Assembly (NCBI RefSeq): GCF_002871945.2
Contig: NZ_CP126963.1
Coordinates: 620,001-684,000, forward strand
Length of the DNA: 64,000 nt
From: Gleimia hominis
GTDB lineage: Bacteria > Actinomycetota > Actinomycetes > Actinomycetales > Actinomycetaceae
Reading direction: 5' to 3'
Shown: piece after piece, positions 24,705 to 35,518 of the stretch
How the letters are laid out: every line of letters starts with the position of its first letter
Position numbering within the stretch: the first letter of the stretch is position 1
Position numbers and translations under genes: made by a program
Notes under the pieces: generated by a model
Told to the model about the DNA's origin: nothing
The model's database searches: none
What the model saw: only the letters and a program-made list of their open reading frames with translations

Positions 24705-27581
24705 GTGGGTGATGTGCATGAGAATCTTGTAGTCCGCGGAGCCCGTCAACATAACTTGAAGAGCGTTAATGTCGATTTGCCGCGCGACAAAATGGTGGTG
24801 TTCACCGGTTTGTCTGGGTCAGGTAAGTCCTCACTTGCGTTTGACACGATTTTCGCTGAGGGGCAGCGGCGGTATGTGGAATCTTTGTCGTCATATGCCC
24901 GCCAGTTCTTGGGGCAAATGGACAAGCCGGACGTAGATTTCATTGAGGGTCTTTCGCCCGCTGTTTCGATTGATCAAAAGTCCACGTCCCGCAACCCGCG
25001 GTCCACGGTGGGGACGATTACGGAGATTCACGATTACTTGCGGTTGCTCTACGCGCGGGCTGGGATTCAGCACTGCCCGGTGTGTGGGGAAGAGATCGTG
25101 TCGCAAACCCCGCAGCAGATTGTGGACGCGGTAATGGAGTTTCCGCAGCGCACCCGGTTTATTGTGCGTGCGCCCATGGTGCGTGGCCGCAAGGGCGAGT
25201 ACCAGGATTTGTTTGAGGAGCTGCGCGAAAAAGGGTTCGCCCGCGTGGTGGTCGATGGGGAACAGTTCCGGCTCGATGACGTGCCGGTTTTGGAGAAGAA
25301 GCTGCGTCACGATATTGACGTGGTAGTGGACCGCCTAGTTATTCGCGAGGGGATTCACCAGCGGCTAACGGATTCGGTGGAAACAGCGCTCGGTTTAACG
25401 AACGGGATCGTGGTGGTTGAACGCGTGGACCTGCCCGAAGATGATCCGGCGCGGTCGCGTCGGTTTTCGGAAAAACGCGCTTGCCCCAATAACCATGAGT
25501 TGACGCTGGAGGAGATTGAGCCACGCACGTTCTCATTCAACGCTCCATACGGGGCGTGCCCCACGTGTTCCGGAATTGGTTCGCGGTTGGAAGTGGATGA
25601 AGACCTAGTGGTGCCCGATAAGGAACTGTCATTAGCCGAAGGCGCGGTTGCGGTGTGGACGGCGAACAACAAGTACCACCGCAATCTGTTGAAGGGCTTG
25701 GCGAAACAGTTAGATTTTTCTATGGATACGCCGTGGAAAGATCTGCCGAAGAAGATTCAAAAAGCGGTGTTGCACGGGCGTGACTACAAGGTACACGTGC
25801 GGTACCGCAACCGGTGGGGGCGTGAACGCTCCTACACGACGGGCTTCGAAGGCGCAGTACAGTACATTGAACGCAAACGGGAAGAAACTGAGTCAGAAAA
25901 CCAGTTGGACCGGTTGAACTCGTACATGCGGGAAGTTCCGTGCACCAAGTGTCACGGGGCCCGGTTAAAACCTGAGGTTCTGGCCGTCACGGTTGGGGGA
26001 GTTTCAATCGCGCAGCTATCAGACCTGTCTATTGCGCGGGCGCACGAACTGCTGTCTACCCTCAAGCTAGAAGGGGCGGCGGCGAAAATTGCCAAACCCG
26101 TGTTGACAGAAGTACTGGTGCGCATGCAATTCCTGTTGGACGTGGGGCTGAACTATCTCACGCTTTCACGCGCGGCCGGAACCCTGTCTGGCGGGGAAGC
26201 GCAACGAATCCGACTGGCAACGCAGATAGGTTCGGGCCTGGTGGGGGTGCTATACGTGCTCGACGAACCGTCAATCGGTTTGCATCAGCGCGACAACCGG
26301 CGCCTGATCGACACGCTCCTGCACCTGCGCGACCTGGGGAACACCTTGATCGTGGTGGAGCACGACGAAGAAACGATTGAATCTGCCGACTGGATCGTGG
26401 ACATTGGGCCGCGAGCGGGTGAAGAGGGAGGCGAAATCATCCACTCCGGCACGGTCGCGGCGCTGAAGAAAAACACTCAATCGTTAACGGGGGACTACCT
26501 GTCGGGGCGGAAGGCGATTGCCGTGCCGTCAAAACGGCGGCCGGTGAACAAGAAACAAATGATCACCGTAAAGGGAGCGCGGGAGAACAACCTGCGCAAC
26601 ATTACCGTTAAGTTCCCCCGCGGCGTGTTCATCTCTGTCACGGGCGTATCTGGGTCCGGGAAGTCAACGCTCGTGAACTCCATTTTGTACCGTTCACTCG
26701 CGACGCGGCTGAACCGGGCACAGCTCGTACCGGGCCGGCACACGTCCGTGACCGGCACGGAAGACCTGGACAAAGTGGTGCACGTGGACCAGTCTCCAAT
26801 CGGGCGCACTCCGCGTTCAAACCCCGCGACGTACACCGGCGTGTGGGACCACGTGCGGCAACTGTTCGCACAAACCCCGGAGGCCCAAGTGCGTGGGTAC
26901 ACGCCGGGCCGCTTCTCATTCAATGTCAAAGGCGGTCGGTGTGAGGCATGCAAAGGTGACGGTACCCTCAAGATAGAAATGAACTTCCTACCCGACGTGT
27001 ACGTGCCGTGCGAGGTATGCCACGGTAAACGCTACAACCGAGAGACGCTGGAGATCTTGTACAAGGGCAAGACCGTGTCTGACATTTTGGAAATGCCAAT
27101 CGCGCAGGCCGCGGAGTTTTTTGCCCCGATCCAAAAGATCGCGCGGCACCTCAACACTCTCGTGGAAGTCGGGTTGGGATACGTGCGTTTAGGCCAGTCT
27201 GCAACTACCCTGTCGGGCGGTGAGGCTCAGCGCGTAAAGTTGGCGTCGGAGCTGCAGCGGCGTTCCCGTGGGCGTTCCGTGTACGTGCTGGACGAACCCA
27301 CCACCGGTTTGCACTCCGAGGACATCCGCAAGCTCCTGTTGGTATTGCAGGGCCTGGTGGATAAGGGCAATACCGTGATCGTAATCGAACACAACCTGGA
27401 CATTATTAAGTCCACGGACTGGGTAATCGACATGGGGCCAGAAGGTGGTGAAGGTGGGGGCACCGTAATCGCGCAGGGTACCCCCGAGGACGTGTCCACC
27501 GTTGCCGCGTCCTACACCGGGCAATACCTAAAGAAAGTGCTGGCTAGTTCACCCGTTGAGGAACGCGAGTCAATCGACTAG
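24705..27581 (+). CDS. uvrA: Excinuclease ABC subunit A
   Basis: Damage-sensing ATPase of nucleotide excision repair. The 958-residue protein has two ABC modules with Walker A motifs [16 protein letters not shown] and [12 protein letters not shown], and two signatures [16 protein letters not shown] and [15 protein letters not shown]. Zinc-module cysteines appear in [16 protein letters not shown] with ACPTCSGIG, and the C-terminal CEACKGDG with [13 protein letters not shown] 24705 gives the usual N terminus; GTG 24714 is also possible and would suit a leaderless transcript from the -10-like TAGAGT. The stop codon shares CTAG with the stop of the convergent acyl-CoA synthetase gene (4-bp overlap). 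A candidate LexA box precedes it. Confidence 0.97.
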   Translation: MGDVHENLVVRGARQHNLKSVNVDLPRDKMVVFTGLSGSGKSSLAFDTIFAEGQRRYVESLSSYARQFLGQMDKPDVDFIEGLSPAVSIDQKSTSRNPRSTVGTITEIHDYLRLLYARAGIQHCPVCGEEIVSQTPQQIVDAVMEFPQRTRFIVRAPMVRGRKGEYQDLFEELREKGFARVVVDGEQFRLDDVPVLEKKLRHDIDVVVDRLVIREGIHQRLTDSVETALGLTNGIVVVERVDLPEDDPARSRRFSEKRACPNNHELTLEEIEPRTFSFNAPYGACPTCSGIGSRLEVDEDLVVPDKELSLAEGAVAVWTANNKYHRNLLKGLAKQLDFSMDTPWKDLPKKIQKAVLHGRDYKVHVRYRNRWGRERSYTTGFEGAVQYIERKREETESENQLDRLNSYMREVPCTKCHGARLKPEVLAVTVGGVSIAQLSDLSIARAHELLSTLKLEGAAAKIAKPVLTEVLVRMQFLLDVGLNYLTLSRAAGTLSGGEAQRIRLATQIGSGLVGVLYVLDEPSIGLHQRDNRRLIDTLLHLRDLGNTLIVVEHDEETIESADWIVDIGPRAGEEGGEIIHSGTVAALKKNTQSLTGDYLSGRKAIAVPSKRRPVNKKQMITVKGARENNLRNITVKFPRGVFISVTGVSGSGKSTLVNSILYRSLATRLNRAQLVPGRHTSVTGTEDLDKVVHVDQSPIGRTPRSNPATYTGVWDHVRQLFAQTPEAQVRGYTPGRFSFNVKGGRCEACKGDGTLKIEMNFLPDVYVPCEVCHGKRYNRETLEILYKGKTVSDILEMPIAQAAEFFAPIQKIARHLNTLVEVGLGYVRLGQSATTLSGGEAQRVKLASELQRRSRGRSVYVLDEPTTGLHSEDIRKLLLVLQGLVDKGNTVIVIEHNLDIIKSTDWVIDMGPEGGEGGGTVIAQGTPEDVSTVAASYTGQYLKKVLASSPVEERESID

Positions 27582-29374
27582 TCGTCTTCCTCGTTGTACA
27601 GCGCGTCGATTTCGTTTGCGAAGTCACGGGTGATTACGTTGCGTTTGATTTTCAGTGAGGGCGTGAGGTACCCGTTGTCGACCGTGAACTGCGCGTTGAT
27701 GATGCGGAACCGGCGGATTGACTCCGCGCGGGACACCGCTTTGTTAGCGCGTTTAATGGCGCGGTCCAAGGAGGCCCGCACGTTCGGGTCGTGCGTGGCT
27801 GCGATCGGGGAGATGGGGTCTAGCCCATGGTTTTCCAGCCAGGTTGGGAGCATTTCTTCATCCAGCGTAATTAGGGCTCCGATGTAGGGGCGTTTCTCAC
27901 CGACCACCACCACGTGGGCGATGAGAGGGTGGGTTATCAACGCGTCCTCCAGCACGGCCGGGGACACGTTCTTCCCACCCGCCGTGACGATGAGGTCTTT
28001 CATCCGCCCCGTAATGGTGAGGTTCCCACGCTCATCTAACGTGCCGAGGTCACCGGTGTGGAACCACCCGTCTTGAAGTGCCTCTTGGGTCTGTTCTGGG
28101 TCGTCGAGGTACCCGTGGAACACCACGTCGCCACGCACGCACACTTCTCCGTCGGAGCTGATGCGCAGTTCGTTGCCTGGCAGAGCCGAACCAACGGATT
28201 CCATGGGGGTCGTGACGGGGTCTGAGAGGGTGGCGGGGCCGGTAGTTTCCGATAGTCCCCAGCCTTGCAAAATCTCGATGCCGAGGCCGTGAAAGAAGTG
28301 CCCTAAATCGGAAGACAGGGGGGCGCCACCAATCACCATGTACTGCATTGGGCCGAGCACATCCGTCACCCGGTGGAGCACCAGGCGGTGGGCGAGCGCT
28401 TTTTCGGCACGCAGACGCGCCGATGGGCCCAGGCGGGTGTGCTGTGCTTTCGAGAACGCGATGGCGCGCGACGCCGCCCAGCGGAACAGTTTTAGACGCA
28501 AACCCTTGCCGGCTTTCGCTTCCGCAGCATTATAGATTTTTTCGAGCACGCGTGGGACCAAGAGGAGGGCAGATGGTTTAAGGCTCTCCATGTCCGTGAG
28601 GAGGTTCTTCGTGTCGGGGCTGTGAGCGACCACGGCGGGGCCGGCTAGAACCGCGTATTGCACAAAGCGGGCGAGCACATGCGCGAGCGGGAGAAAGAGC
28701 AGCAAACTCTGATTCGGGTCGCCGATCGCATAAGGAATCCGCTCGTGGATCGCGTAGATCGTATCGACGAAGTTGCGGTGCCTTAGAATCGCGCCTTTCG
28801 GCTTACCGGTGGTGCCAGAGGTGAATATGATCGTCGCGATGTCATCAATTTGTGGCTGCGACTGCGCCGTGGTGAGCTGATTTTCGTCTACGTGAGCGCC
28901 CGCGTCAATGAGGGTTTGTAGGCCGTCTGATTCGAGGGTGAGGAACTGTTTCACAGTGGGGGCGCACGCGTGTTCCAGCAGTTCATAGCGTTGAATCGTG
29001 TCACAGATCGCCATTTGAATGTGTGCTTTACGGGTAATCCACGTGATTTGCTCAGCGGAGTCTGAATCGTAAATCGGAACGATGACGATACCCAGGGAGG
29101 ACGCCGCGTAGTCGAGCAGCATCCATTCGTATGAAGTGGATGCCATGATCGCCACCCGATCACCTTTTTTCAGGCCCATCCCGAGGAAACCGCGGGCACA
29201 CTCATCGATTTCGTTGAGCAGTTGCCGCGCGGTAACCCCGGTCCAACCGCCCACGCCACGGCGCCGGCGGACAGCAACCTGGTTCGGTGATTTACGCGCG
29301 CGTTTAACCATGAAATCGTAAACGGTGCATTCACTGCGGTTAGGGTGCGAACGGTTGCGTCCACGAAACAACAC
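27578..29374 (-). CDS. Long-chain acyl-CoA synthetase (AMP-forming)
   Basis: Activates a carboxylic acid, probably a fatty acid, to acyl-CoA through an acyl-adenylate. The protein of about 598 residues has the P-loop-like motif [19 protein letters not shown], the motif [14 protein letters not shown], the ATP-binding [23 protein letters not shown], and the hinge region [18 protein letters not shown]. This layout is that of FadD15-type long-chain synthetases. GTG 29374 is chosen because gaaggag lies upstream at proper spacing; TTG 29389 is longer but overlaps that site. The chain-length preference cannot be read from sequence. Confidence 0.9.
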   Translation of the reverse strand: MLFRGRNRSHPNRSECTVYDFMVKRARKSPNQVAVRRRRGVGGWTGVTARQLLNEIDECARGFLGMGLKKGDRVAIMASTSYEWMLLDYAASSLGIVIVPIYDSDSAEQITWITRKAHIQMAICDTIQRYELLEHACAPTVKQFLTLESDGLQTLIDAGAHVDENQLTTAQSQPQIDDIATIIFTSGTTGKPKGAILRHRNFVDTIYAIHERIPYAIGDPNQSLLLFLPLAHVLARFVQYAVLAGPAVVAHSPDTKNLLTDMESLKPSALLLVPRVLEKIYNAAEAKAGKGLRLKLFRWAASRAIAFSKAQHTRLGPSARLRAEKALAHRLVLHRVTDVLGPMQYMVIGGAPLSSDLGHFFHGLGIEILQGWGLSETTGPATLSDPVTTPMESVGSALPGNELRISSDGEVCVRGDVVFHGYLDDPEQTQEALQDGWFHTGDLGTLDERGNLTITGRMKDLIVTAGGKNVSPAVLEDALITHPLIAHVVVVGEKRPYIGALITLDEEMLPTWLENHGLDPISPIAATHDPNVRASLDRAIKRANKAVSRAESIRRFRIINAQFTVDNGYLTPSLKIKRNVITRDFANEIDALYNEEDD

Positions 29375-29482
29375 CACGGTCTCCTTCAAAACAATAGTCG
29401 AGTGTAACTTAACAATAGTTGATGAAACGCCTTGAGGTTAAACGCTAGACTGAATGCGTTTAATGGTGAGGAGTAGTAGCCG

Positions 29483-30010
29483 GTGGTTTTGCGGAGCACT
29501 TTGACGGTGAGCCCGATTGGGGACTTAATCTTGTCGGCGCGTTCAGATGAGCTAGTTGCGTGTCAGTTTGCGGATCATACCCGCACGGATAACCCCTACG
29601 TCGGGGTGTGGGTGTCCCCGGCAGATTCGGTTTTGTCGAATGCGGCTGAAGAGTTGGCGGCTTATTTTGAGGGCGAGTTGCGCACCTTCGCGGTGCCCCA
29701 TAGTGTGAGTGGCCCAGCTTTTAGTGAGCGCGTGTGGCGGGCTTTAGAAACGATTCCTTATGGGGACACGGTTTCGTATGGGGATATTGCCCGAAAGCTC
29801 GGTAAGCCTGGTGCTGCCCGGGCAGTTGGATCCGCGGTGGGGCGTAACCCCCTGTGTATTGTGTTGCCGTGCCACCGGGTGATTGGTGCTGACGGGTCTA
29901 TCACGGGATTCACCGGTGGGGTGGAACGCAAACGTGCCCTCTTGCAGCTTGAGTACCGGGCTACGCACGCTCCGCACACGCGCTCTGCCGATCTGCTGTC
30001 TGGCCTCTGA
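29483..30010 (+). CDS. ogt: Methylated-DNA--protein-cysteine methyltransferase
   Basis: Suicide repair protein that moves alkyl groups from O6-alkylguanine to its own cysteine. The 175-residue protein has the catalytic motif LPCHRVIG, with acceptor Cys130, and the helix-turn-helix region GDTVSYGDIARKLGKPGAARAVGSA that binds DNA. No AdaA-type zinc domain is present, so it is the stand-alone Ogt form. GTG start at 29483 with gtgaggag upstream. The C-terminal tail of about 20 residues extends past the conserved domain. It is divergent from the acyl-CoA synthetase. Confidence 0.93.
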   Translation: MVLRSTLTVSPIGDLILSARSDELVACQFADHTRTDNPYVGVWVSPADSVLSNAAEELAAYFEGELRTFAVPHSVSGPAFSERVWRALETIPYGDTVSYGDIARKLGKPGAARAVGSAVGRNPLCIVLPCHRVIGADGSITGFTGGVERKRALLQLEYRATHAPHTRSADLLSGL

Positions 30011-30029
30011 CCGGTGTGATGCGAGCGGC

Positions 30030-30893
30030 CTAACGACGGTGGCTTAAGATCCACTTCATTACTTTGAGCACACCCGCGTGCGCGTGATGCTCGGCGACGT
30101 AGCGAGCGTGTGGAAATACGTTCTCGTGGGCGTTCGCCATCGCAAAAGAAAATCCGCACGCGTCCAACAGTTCGTTGTCGTTCTCGTAGTCACCAAACCC
30201 GATGGTTTCGTCGTGGCTGATCCCCAAATCAGTTTGCAGCGTGCGCACGGCAACGCCCTTGTTTGACCCCAGGGGCATGAAGTCTAACCAGTGGTCAGCT
30301 GCCCGCACGATCTGCAGCTGATCTTTGAACGGTGCCAGCCGAGCGTACGAACCTGTGTCCGGATGGCCGAAGTCGTACAGCGCCATTTTCGTGCATGGGG
30401 ACGCGCCTGCCTCATGCAAATCACCAATCTGGTTGGTGCGCACGTTGTAGTACAGCACTTGGTCCAAGAACGGCTGGTCGGTGCGTTCAACGTAGGCGCC
30501 TTCGGGAGTGGAAAGCAGCAAGCCCACGTCATAGTTTTCTGCACGCAGTTGCCGCACCGCGTCAATCAGCGCGTGCACCAGATCGGGTTCGAACACGACG
30601 GTAGGTTCGCCGTGTCCGTCGCGGCGGATCATCCCACCGTTTTCGCCAATCAGCGTCATCCCCGGGTGGTGTGGGTCGAACATGCGTGCAAGCGTGTATT
30701 GCTGGCGCCCCGACACAGGCACGAATGTAATGCCAGCGTCATCCAGCTCGCCCAGCACGTCCCACATGCCGGGCGGAAAATCTCCGCCGGGCAGCAAAAG
30801 CGTGCCGTCCATGTCCACTACCGCGAGGCGTACGCGCGATAGTGCCCGCTGGGTTTGTTCTGGAAGTGCATTCAGGTTCGTAACGTTGCGCAT
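30030..30893 (-). CDS. HAD-superfamily (Cof-type) phosphatase
   Basis: The 287-residue protein is a Cof-type HAD hydrolase. Its motif I, AVVDMDGTLL, carries nucleophile Asp27 and acid Asp29. Motif II is FVPVSGRQQYTL. A C2-type cap follows, and motifs III/IV appear as LGSNKGVAVRTL and IGFGDYENDNELL. The family dephosphorylates sugar phosphates, nucleotides or cofactors; the substrate cannot be told. The ATG at 30893 lacks well-spaced ribosome-site sequence, and a -10-like CATACT ends 7 bases upstream on the minus strand, so the mRNA may be leaderless. It is convergent with ogt and lies downstream of glnA on the same strand. Confidence 0.88.
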   Translation of the reverse strand: MRNVTNLNALPEQTQRALSRVRLAVVDMDGTLLLPGGDFPPGMWDVLGELDDAGITFVPVSGRQQYTLARMFDPHHPGMTLIGENGGMIRRDGHGEPTVVFEPDLVHALIDAVRQLRAENYDVGLLLSTPEGAYVERTDQPFLDQVLYYNVRTNQIGDLHEAGASPCTKMALYDFGHPDTGSYARLAPFKDQLQIVRAADHWLDFMPLGSNKGVAVRTLQTDLGISHDETIGFGDYENDNELLDACGFSFAMANAHENVFPHARYVAEHHAHAGVLKVMKWILSHRR

Positions 30894-30935
30894 ACCTTCG
30901 AGTATGCCTGTTTACGAACTGGTAAGCACCCTCGG

Positions 30936-32363
30936 CTACAGGTTGTAGTACAGTTCGAACTCGTACGGATGGGGGTAGGCGCGCATCGGCGCGATTTCTT
31001 GCTCGCGCTTGTACCGAATCCACGTTTCCACCAGGTCTTGGGTGAACACATCACCGTCGAGCAAAAACTCGTGGTCCTCTTCGAGCGCGTCCAACGCAGC
31101 TTCCAGTGACGCCGGTAGTTTTTCGATGTCGTGGTATTCCTCAGGCGGCAGCTCGTAGAGGTCCTTATCGATGGGTTCGCGGGGTTCGATCCGGTTGCGG
31201 ATCCCATCTATTCCCGCCATGAGGCACGCGGCGAACGCTAAGTACGGGTTCGCGGTGGGGTCGGGCACGCGATACTCGACGCGTTTCGCTTTCGGTGACG
31301 TGCCAGTAACTGGAATGCGGATGCACGCCGACCGGTTCCGCGCGGAGTACACGAGGTTCACGGGCGCCTCAAAACCGGGAACTAGCCGCCTAAAAGAGTT
31401 AATTGACGGGTTCGTGAACGCCAGCAACGCCGGAGCGTGGGCCAGGAGTCCGCCAATAAACCAGCGGGCCGTGTCCGACAACTGCCCGTACCCGTTTGCG
31501 TCGTAAAACAGGGGTTCCCCGTTTTGCCACAGGGAGAAGTGGCAGTGCATCCCCGAGCCGTTGTCGCCAAACAGGGGTTTAGGCATGAACGTGGCGGTCT
31601 GGTTGAACTCGTGCGTGCGGTTTTTCACCACGTATTTGAACTTCAACAAATCATCCGCAGCGGTACGGAGGGAATCGAACCGGTAGTTAATCTCATGCTG
31701 CCCACCGGAACCGCATTCGTGGTGGCCGCGTTCCACGTGCAAACCCACTTGCGCCAGTGTGGACGCGATCGAGTCACGCAGCTCCGCCTTATCATCAGCC
31801 GGCCCCACGGGCGTGTACCCACCTTTGCGGCCAATCGTGTGCGCGAGGTTCGGATGCTCCCGCGTACCTTTGCGCCCCGAGTTCCAATATCCCTCATCGG
31901 AATCAATAAAGAAGGACGTGTCGTGCGGCTGGGTTTGATACGAAACGGTGTCGAATACGTAAAACTCCGCTTCCGCACCCACGTAACACGTGTCCGCAAT
32001 CCCGGTTGAACGCAGATATGCTTCCGCTTTTGCGGCTACCTGGCGTGGGTCGCGCGAGAAAGGTTCGTCAGTGAACGGATCCACAATCGAAAACAGGATC
32101 ACGAGCGTCGGATGCGTGCGGAATGGGTCCACGTACGCGGAAGTGACGTCCGGAATTAGCTTCATGTCGGACTCGTGAATTTGGGTGAACCCGCGGATTG
32201 AAGAACCGTCGAACATAACGCCTGCTTCCAGAACGTCTGCCAGCTGGTCGGCTGGAACAGTGAAATGCTGCTGCACCCCCACTAGGTCACAGAAACGAAT
32301 ATCAATAAACTCGATGTCGTGTTCTTCCACATATGTCAGCGCTTGCTCTGACGATTCGAACAT
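30936..32363 (-). CDS. glnA: Glutamine synthetase type I
   Basis: Makes glutamine from glutamate, ammonia and ATP. The 475-residue protein starts MFESSEQALTYVEEHDIEFI and has the beta-grasp signature FDGSSIRGF, the ATP-binding region KPLFGDNGSGMHCHFSLW, and the NRSACIRIPV motif. The adenylylation loop DLYELPPEE near Tyr403 implies control by GlnE-type adenylylation (GSI-beta). Start 32363 is chosen because ggaagg precedes it; 32390 has no such site. It is divergent from uvrC. I could not see a convincing GlnR box in the 138-bp gap. Confidence 0.96.
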   Translation of the reverse strand: MFESSEQALTYVEEHDIEFIDIRFCDLVGVQQHFTVPADQLADVLEAGVMFDGSSIRGFTQIHESDMKLIPDVTSAYVDPFRTHPTLVILFSIVDPFTDEPFSRDPRQVAAKAEAYLRSTGIADTCYVGAEAEFYVFDTVSYQTQPHDTSFFIDSDEGYWNSGRKGTREHPNLAHTIGRKGGYTPVGPADDKAELRDSIASTLAQVGLHVERGHHECGSGGQHEINYRFDSLRTAADDLLKFKYVVKNRTHEFNQTATFMPKPLFGDNGSGMHCHFSLWQNGEPLFYDANGYGQLSDTARWFIGGLLAHAPALLAFTNPSINSFRRLVPGFEAPVNLVYSARNRSACIRIPVTGTSPKAKRVEYRVPDPTANPYLAFAACLMAGIDGIRNRIEPREPIDKDLYELPPEEYHDIEKLPASLEAALDALEEDHEFLLDGDVFTQDLVETWIRYKREQEIAPMRAYPHPYEFELYYNL

Positions 32364-32467
32364 GAAACTGCCTTCCGTAATGCGTTTCAAAACTCAATGT
32401 TCATAAAATACCACGTCCGTTTTTCTGCGCGCACACGCGGTCAACAACCGGTTTGAATGGCTCCTAC

Positions 32468-32495
32468 TTGCCAGTTTCGCGCTGCCTAATACACT
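32468..32495 (+). promoter_or_regulatory. Promoter of uvrC, probably leaderless
   Basis: TTGCCA (32468-32473) and TACACT (32490-32495) with 16-bp spacing. The -10 ends 6 bp before the GTG start of uvrC, so the transcript should begin at the start codon, and no Shine-Dalgarno sequence is present. Confidence 0.6.
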
Positions 32496-32501
32496 TAGGG
32501 C

Positions 32502-34511
32502 GTGGCTGATCCTTCTACATATGCGCCTGCGCGCTCGCAGATCCCTACGGACCCGGGCGTGTATCGTTTCCGTGACCGGCAGGGCCGCGTGATTTACGTG
32601 GGGAAGGCGAAGAATCTGCGTAACCGCTTATCGTCTTATTTCAACGACGTGGAACATCTGCACCCGCGCACCCACCGGATGGTCACGACCGCCAGTTCTG
32701 TTCAGTGGACGGTCGTTAAAAATGAGGTGGAGGCCCTCACGTTGGAGTACTCGTGGATTAAACAGTACTCCCCGCGATTCAACATCATTTTCCGAGACGA
32801 CAAGTCTTACCCCTACCTGGCGGTTTCAATGGGGGAGGAGATCCCCCGCATGCAGGTGATGAGGGGGGCGCGTAAACCTGGCACCCGGTATTTCGGCCCG
32901 TATTCGCAGGTGTACGCGCTGCATAAGACAGTGGATCAGCTGCAGAGCGTGTTCCCGGTGCGCACGTGCAGTGCGGGGGTGCTGCGCCGGGCACAAGCAT
33001 CGGGGCGGCCGTGTCTGCTGGGGGATATCGACCGGTGCAGTGCCCCCTGCGTGGGGCGGATTTCGCTGGAGGACCACCGAGCTATGGCAGAGGAGATCTG
33101 CCGGTTCATGGCCGGTAAGGTGGGGCCGTTTATTCGCGCGCGCAAGGAGGAGATGCGTGAGGCTGCGGACGCGTTGGATTTTGAACGGGCCGCGCGGCTG
33201 CGCGACGACATTAAAGCCTTGGAGCAGATTCAAGAGCAGAACGTTGTGGTGTTGAACGACGGTACGGATGCGGACTTCTTCGCGCTCGTATCGGACGAGC
33301 TGGAATCCGCGGTGCAGGTGTTTCACGTGCGGGGAGGCCGGATTCGGGGTGCGCGCGCGTGGGTCATCGATCGGGAAGAAAACGTGGATGACGCGGAGCT
33401 GATGGAACGTCTGCTGCAGCAAGCGTACGCGGACGTCGATCAGGATCCGACAGCGCGGCAGCGAGAAGCAGCGGTATCGGTGGACGACGTGGAACACACG
33501 CCTACATCCGCGATTCCAGCTCAGGTCCTCGTGTCAGTGCTGCCCACCAAACAAGCGGTGATGCAGCGGTGGCTCAGTAAGCAGCGGGGGGCACACGTTG
33601 AGCTGCTGAAGCCTCAACGGGGGGACAAACGAAAGCTCATGGACACGGTGCGTTCGAATGCAAAGGAGACCATGCGGTTGCACAAGATGCGTCGCGCTGG
33701 AGATTTGACGCAGCGCACGCGGTCTTTAAACGATCTCGTGGACGCCTTGGGACTCGAAGAAGCTCCCCTGCGAATAGAGTGCTATGACATTTCTCATACC
33801 CAGGGTAGCTATCCGGTGGGATCCATGGTGGTGTTTGAGGACGGAGCGCCCCGTAAGAAGGACTATCGGCACTTCATCGTGCGCGGCACGCAAGAGGGCA
33901 CGCACGACGACACGGCTGCGATGCGCGAAGTGCTGACGCGGCGGTTTAAACGCCTCTTGGCGGAAGAAGCGGGGATTGAAGGTGAGGACGCCGATGGGGT
34001 TCCTTTTGAATCCGGCGCGGTGGATCCAAACACGGGCTTGCCCCGCAGGTTCTCGTACCGTCCCGACCTGGTGGTAGTTGATGGCGGACTTCCCCAAGTT
34101 AATGCCGCGCAGGCCACGCTCGACGAGTTAGGCGTCGACATTCCCGTAATTGGGTTGGCGAAACGGCTTGAGGAAGTGTGGATCCCGAACGATGAGTATC
34201 CAGCGATTTTGCCGCGCACCTCAGAGGGACTGTATCTACTGCAGTATCTGCGCGATGAGTCTCACCGATTTGCCATCACTCACCACCGCAAGCGGCGGGG
34301 CAAGGCGATGACAAAGTCCGTGCTGGATACGGTGCCGGGGTTGGGGCCAGCGAAGCAGAAGGCTTTGCTGCGCCACTTCAAATCCGTGAAACGCATCCGC
34401 GCCGCCACGCGGGAGCAGCTGCAGGAGGTCAAGGGGATCGGCCCGGAGCTCGCCCGTCAGATCGATGAGCGCCTAGCGAAAAAACCAGGTTCTGAACCCA
34501 AACCGCGGTGA
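32502..34511 (+). CDS. uvrC: Excinuclease ABC subunit C
   Basis: Dual nuclease of nucleotide excision repair that cuts on both sides of the lesion. The 669-residue protein has an N-terminal GIY-YIG domain (DPGVYRFRDRQGRVIYVGKA), a Cys cluster CSAPCVGRIS, a UVR motif (DFERAARLRDDIKALEQIQ) that binds UvrB, an RNase H-like C-terminal nuclease (RIECYDISHTQG, VVVDGGLPQVNAA), and two helix-hairpin-helix motifs at the end (VPGLGPAKQKALLRHF, VKGIGPELARQI). It heads the conserved run uvrC-rapZ-yvcK-whiA. Confidence 0.96.
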   Translation: MADPSTYAPARSQIPTDPGVYRFRDRQGRVIYVGKAKNLRNRLSSYFNDVEHLHPRTHRMVTTASSVQWTVVKNEVEALTLEYSWIKQYSPRFNIIFRDDKSYPYLAVSMGEEIPRMQVMRGARKPGTRYFGPYSQVYALHKTVDQLQSVFPVRTCSAGVLRRAQASGRPCLLGDIDRCSAPCVGRISLEDHRAMAEEICRFMAGKVGPFIRARKEEMREAADALDFERAARLRDDIKALEQIQEQNVVVLNDGTDADFFALVSDELESAVQVFHVRGGRIRGARAWVIDREENVDDAELMERLLQQAYADVDQDPTARQREAAVSVDDVEHTPTSAIPAQVLVSVLPTKQAVMQRWLSKQRGAHVELLKPQRGDKRKLMDTVRSNAKETMRLHKMRRAGDLTQRTRSLNDLVDALGLEEAPLRIECYDISHTQGSYPVGSMVVFEDGAPRKKDYRHFIVRGTQEGTHDDTAAMREVLTRRFKRLLAEEAGIEGEDADGVPFESGAVDPNTGLPRRFSYRPDLVVVDGGLPQVNAAQATLDELGVDIPVIGLAKRLEEVWIPNDEYPAILPRTSEGLYLLQYLRDESHRFAITHHRKRRGKAMTKSVLDTVPGLGPAKQKALLRHFKSVKRIRAATREQLQEVKGIGPELARQIDERLAKKPGSEPKPR

Positions 34512-34530
34512 TTTTTGGCACACTAAGAAT

Positions 34531-35511
34531 ATGACTTCAAACAACCCTTCTTCCCCATCTGATCCACAGCGGAAGCAATCTGATTCGAATCCGCCCACGT
34601 TCCCGGCGGGCATCCCCCTGCTAGACGAAACTTCCCGGCTTCCGAAGAATCCGGATCCGGAAATGCTCATAATCACCGGCCAATCGGGAGCTGGCCGCAC
34701 GCGTGCGGCAATGGCTCTGGAGGACCTGGATTGGTACGTGGTGGATAATCTGCCTCCAAACTTGTTGCCAGCACTGGCGGGCATGATGACCGCCGATGGC
34801 GGGGGTGTACACCGGCTAGGAGCGGTTGTGGACGTGCGCAGCCGAGAGTTTTTTCGCGACTTCTCTTCTGTTTTGCACCAGTTGGATGAGGAGAAGATTA
34901 ACTTCCGCCTCATCTATTTGGAATGCGATGAGGCCACGCTGGTGCGCCGATATGAGTCGAACCGGCGGCCGCACCCACTGCAGGGTGACGGGCGGATTCT
35001 CGATGGGATTCGGTTAGAACGCGAGACGCTGGAGCCGGTGCGGAAAATGGCGGACGTGATTATCGACACGACGAGCATGAGTGTGCACGACCTGACGCGC
35101 CACATGCGGGACGTGGTCGCGGGAGCGGGGGATACGCCTTTGAAGCTCACGGTAATGTCGTTCGGTTTCAAGTATGGGATTCCCCTGGATGCCGACCACG
35201 TGGTCGACGTGCGGTTTTTGAAAAACCCTTATTGGGTAACGGAGCTGCGCCACCTCACGGGCCGGGATGAGCCGGTAGCGCGGTATGTGATGGAGCAAGA
35301 GGGGGCGCGTGATTTCGCCGTGGGGTACGCTAATCTTCTGGCGCCGATGCTGCGAGGATACCTGTCGGAGCTGAAACCGTTTGTGACGATCGCGGTGGGG
35401 TGTACGGGCGGTAAACACCGGTCGGTGGCGATGACCGAACTGATTGCGCGCACGCTTCGGGATTACGATTTTCCCGTGCGAGTGCTTCACCGGGATTTAG
35501 GAAGGGAATGA
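34531..35511 (+). CDS. rapZ: RapZ/YvcJ-family nucleotide-binding protein
   Basis: The 326-residue protein begins with about 40 polar, probably disordered residues, then Walker A GQSGAGRTRAAMALEDL and the family motif WYVVDNLPPNLLPAL. The C-terminal domain has MSFGFKYGIPLDADHVVDVR and VGCTGGKHRSVAM. In E. coli RapZ controls the GlmZ small RNA and amino-sugar synthesis; in Gram-positives the role of YvcJ is less clear. The Walker A has Arg in place of the usual Lys-Ser (GRT for GKS), seen in this family. It lies between uvrC and yvcK, 7 bp before yvcK, the usual actinobacterial order. Confidence 0.92.
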   Translation: MTSNNPSSPSDPQRKQSDSNPPTFPAGIPLLDETSRLPKNPDPEMLIITGQSGAGRTRAAMALEDLDWYVVDNLPPNLLPALAGMMTADGGGVHRLGAVVDVRSREFFRDFSSVLHQLDEEKINFRLIYLECDEATLVRRYESNRRPHPLQGDGRILDGIRLERETLEPVRKMADVIIDTTSMSVHDLTRHMRDVVAGAGDTPLKLTVMSFGFKYGIPLDADHVVDVRFLKNPYWVTELRHLTGRDEPVARYVMEQEGARDFAVGYANLLAPMLRGYLSELKPFVTIAVGCTGGKHRSVAMTELIARTLRDYDFPVRVLHRDLGRE

Positions 35512-35518
35512 GGCAGTC

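Noticed and set aside
32364..32501. A GlnR-type nitrogen box before glnA.
   Set aside because: Only weak GAAAC-like half sites were seen, without correct spacing.
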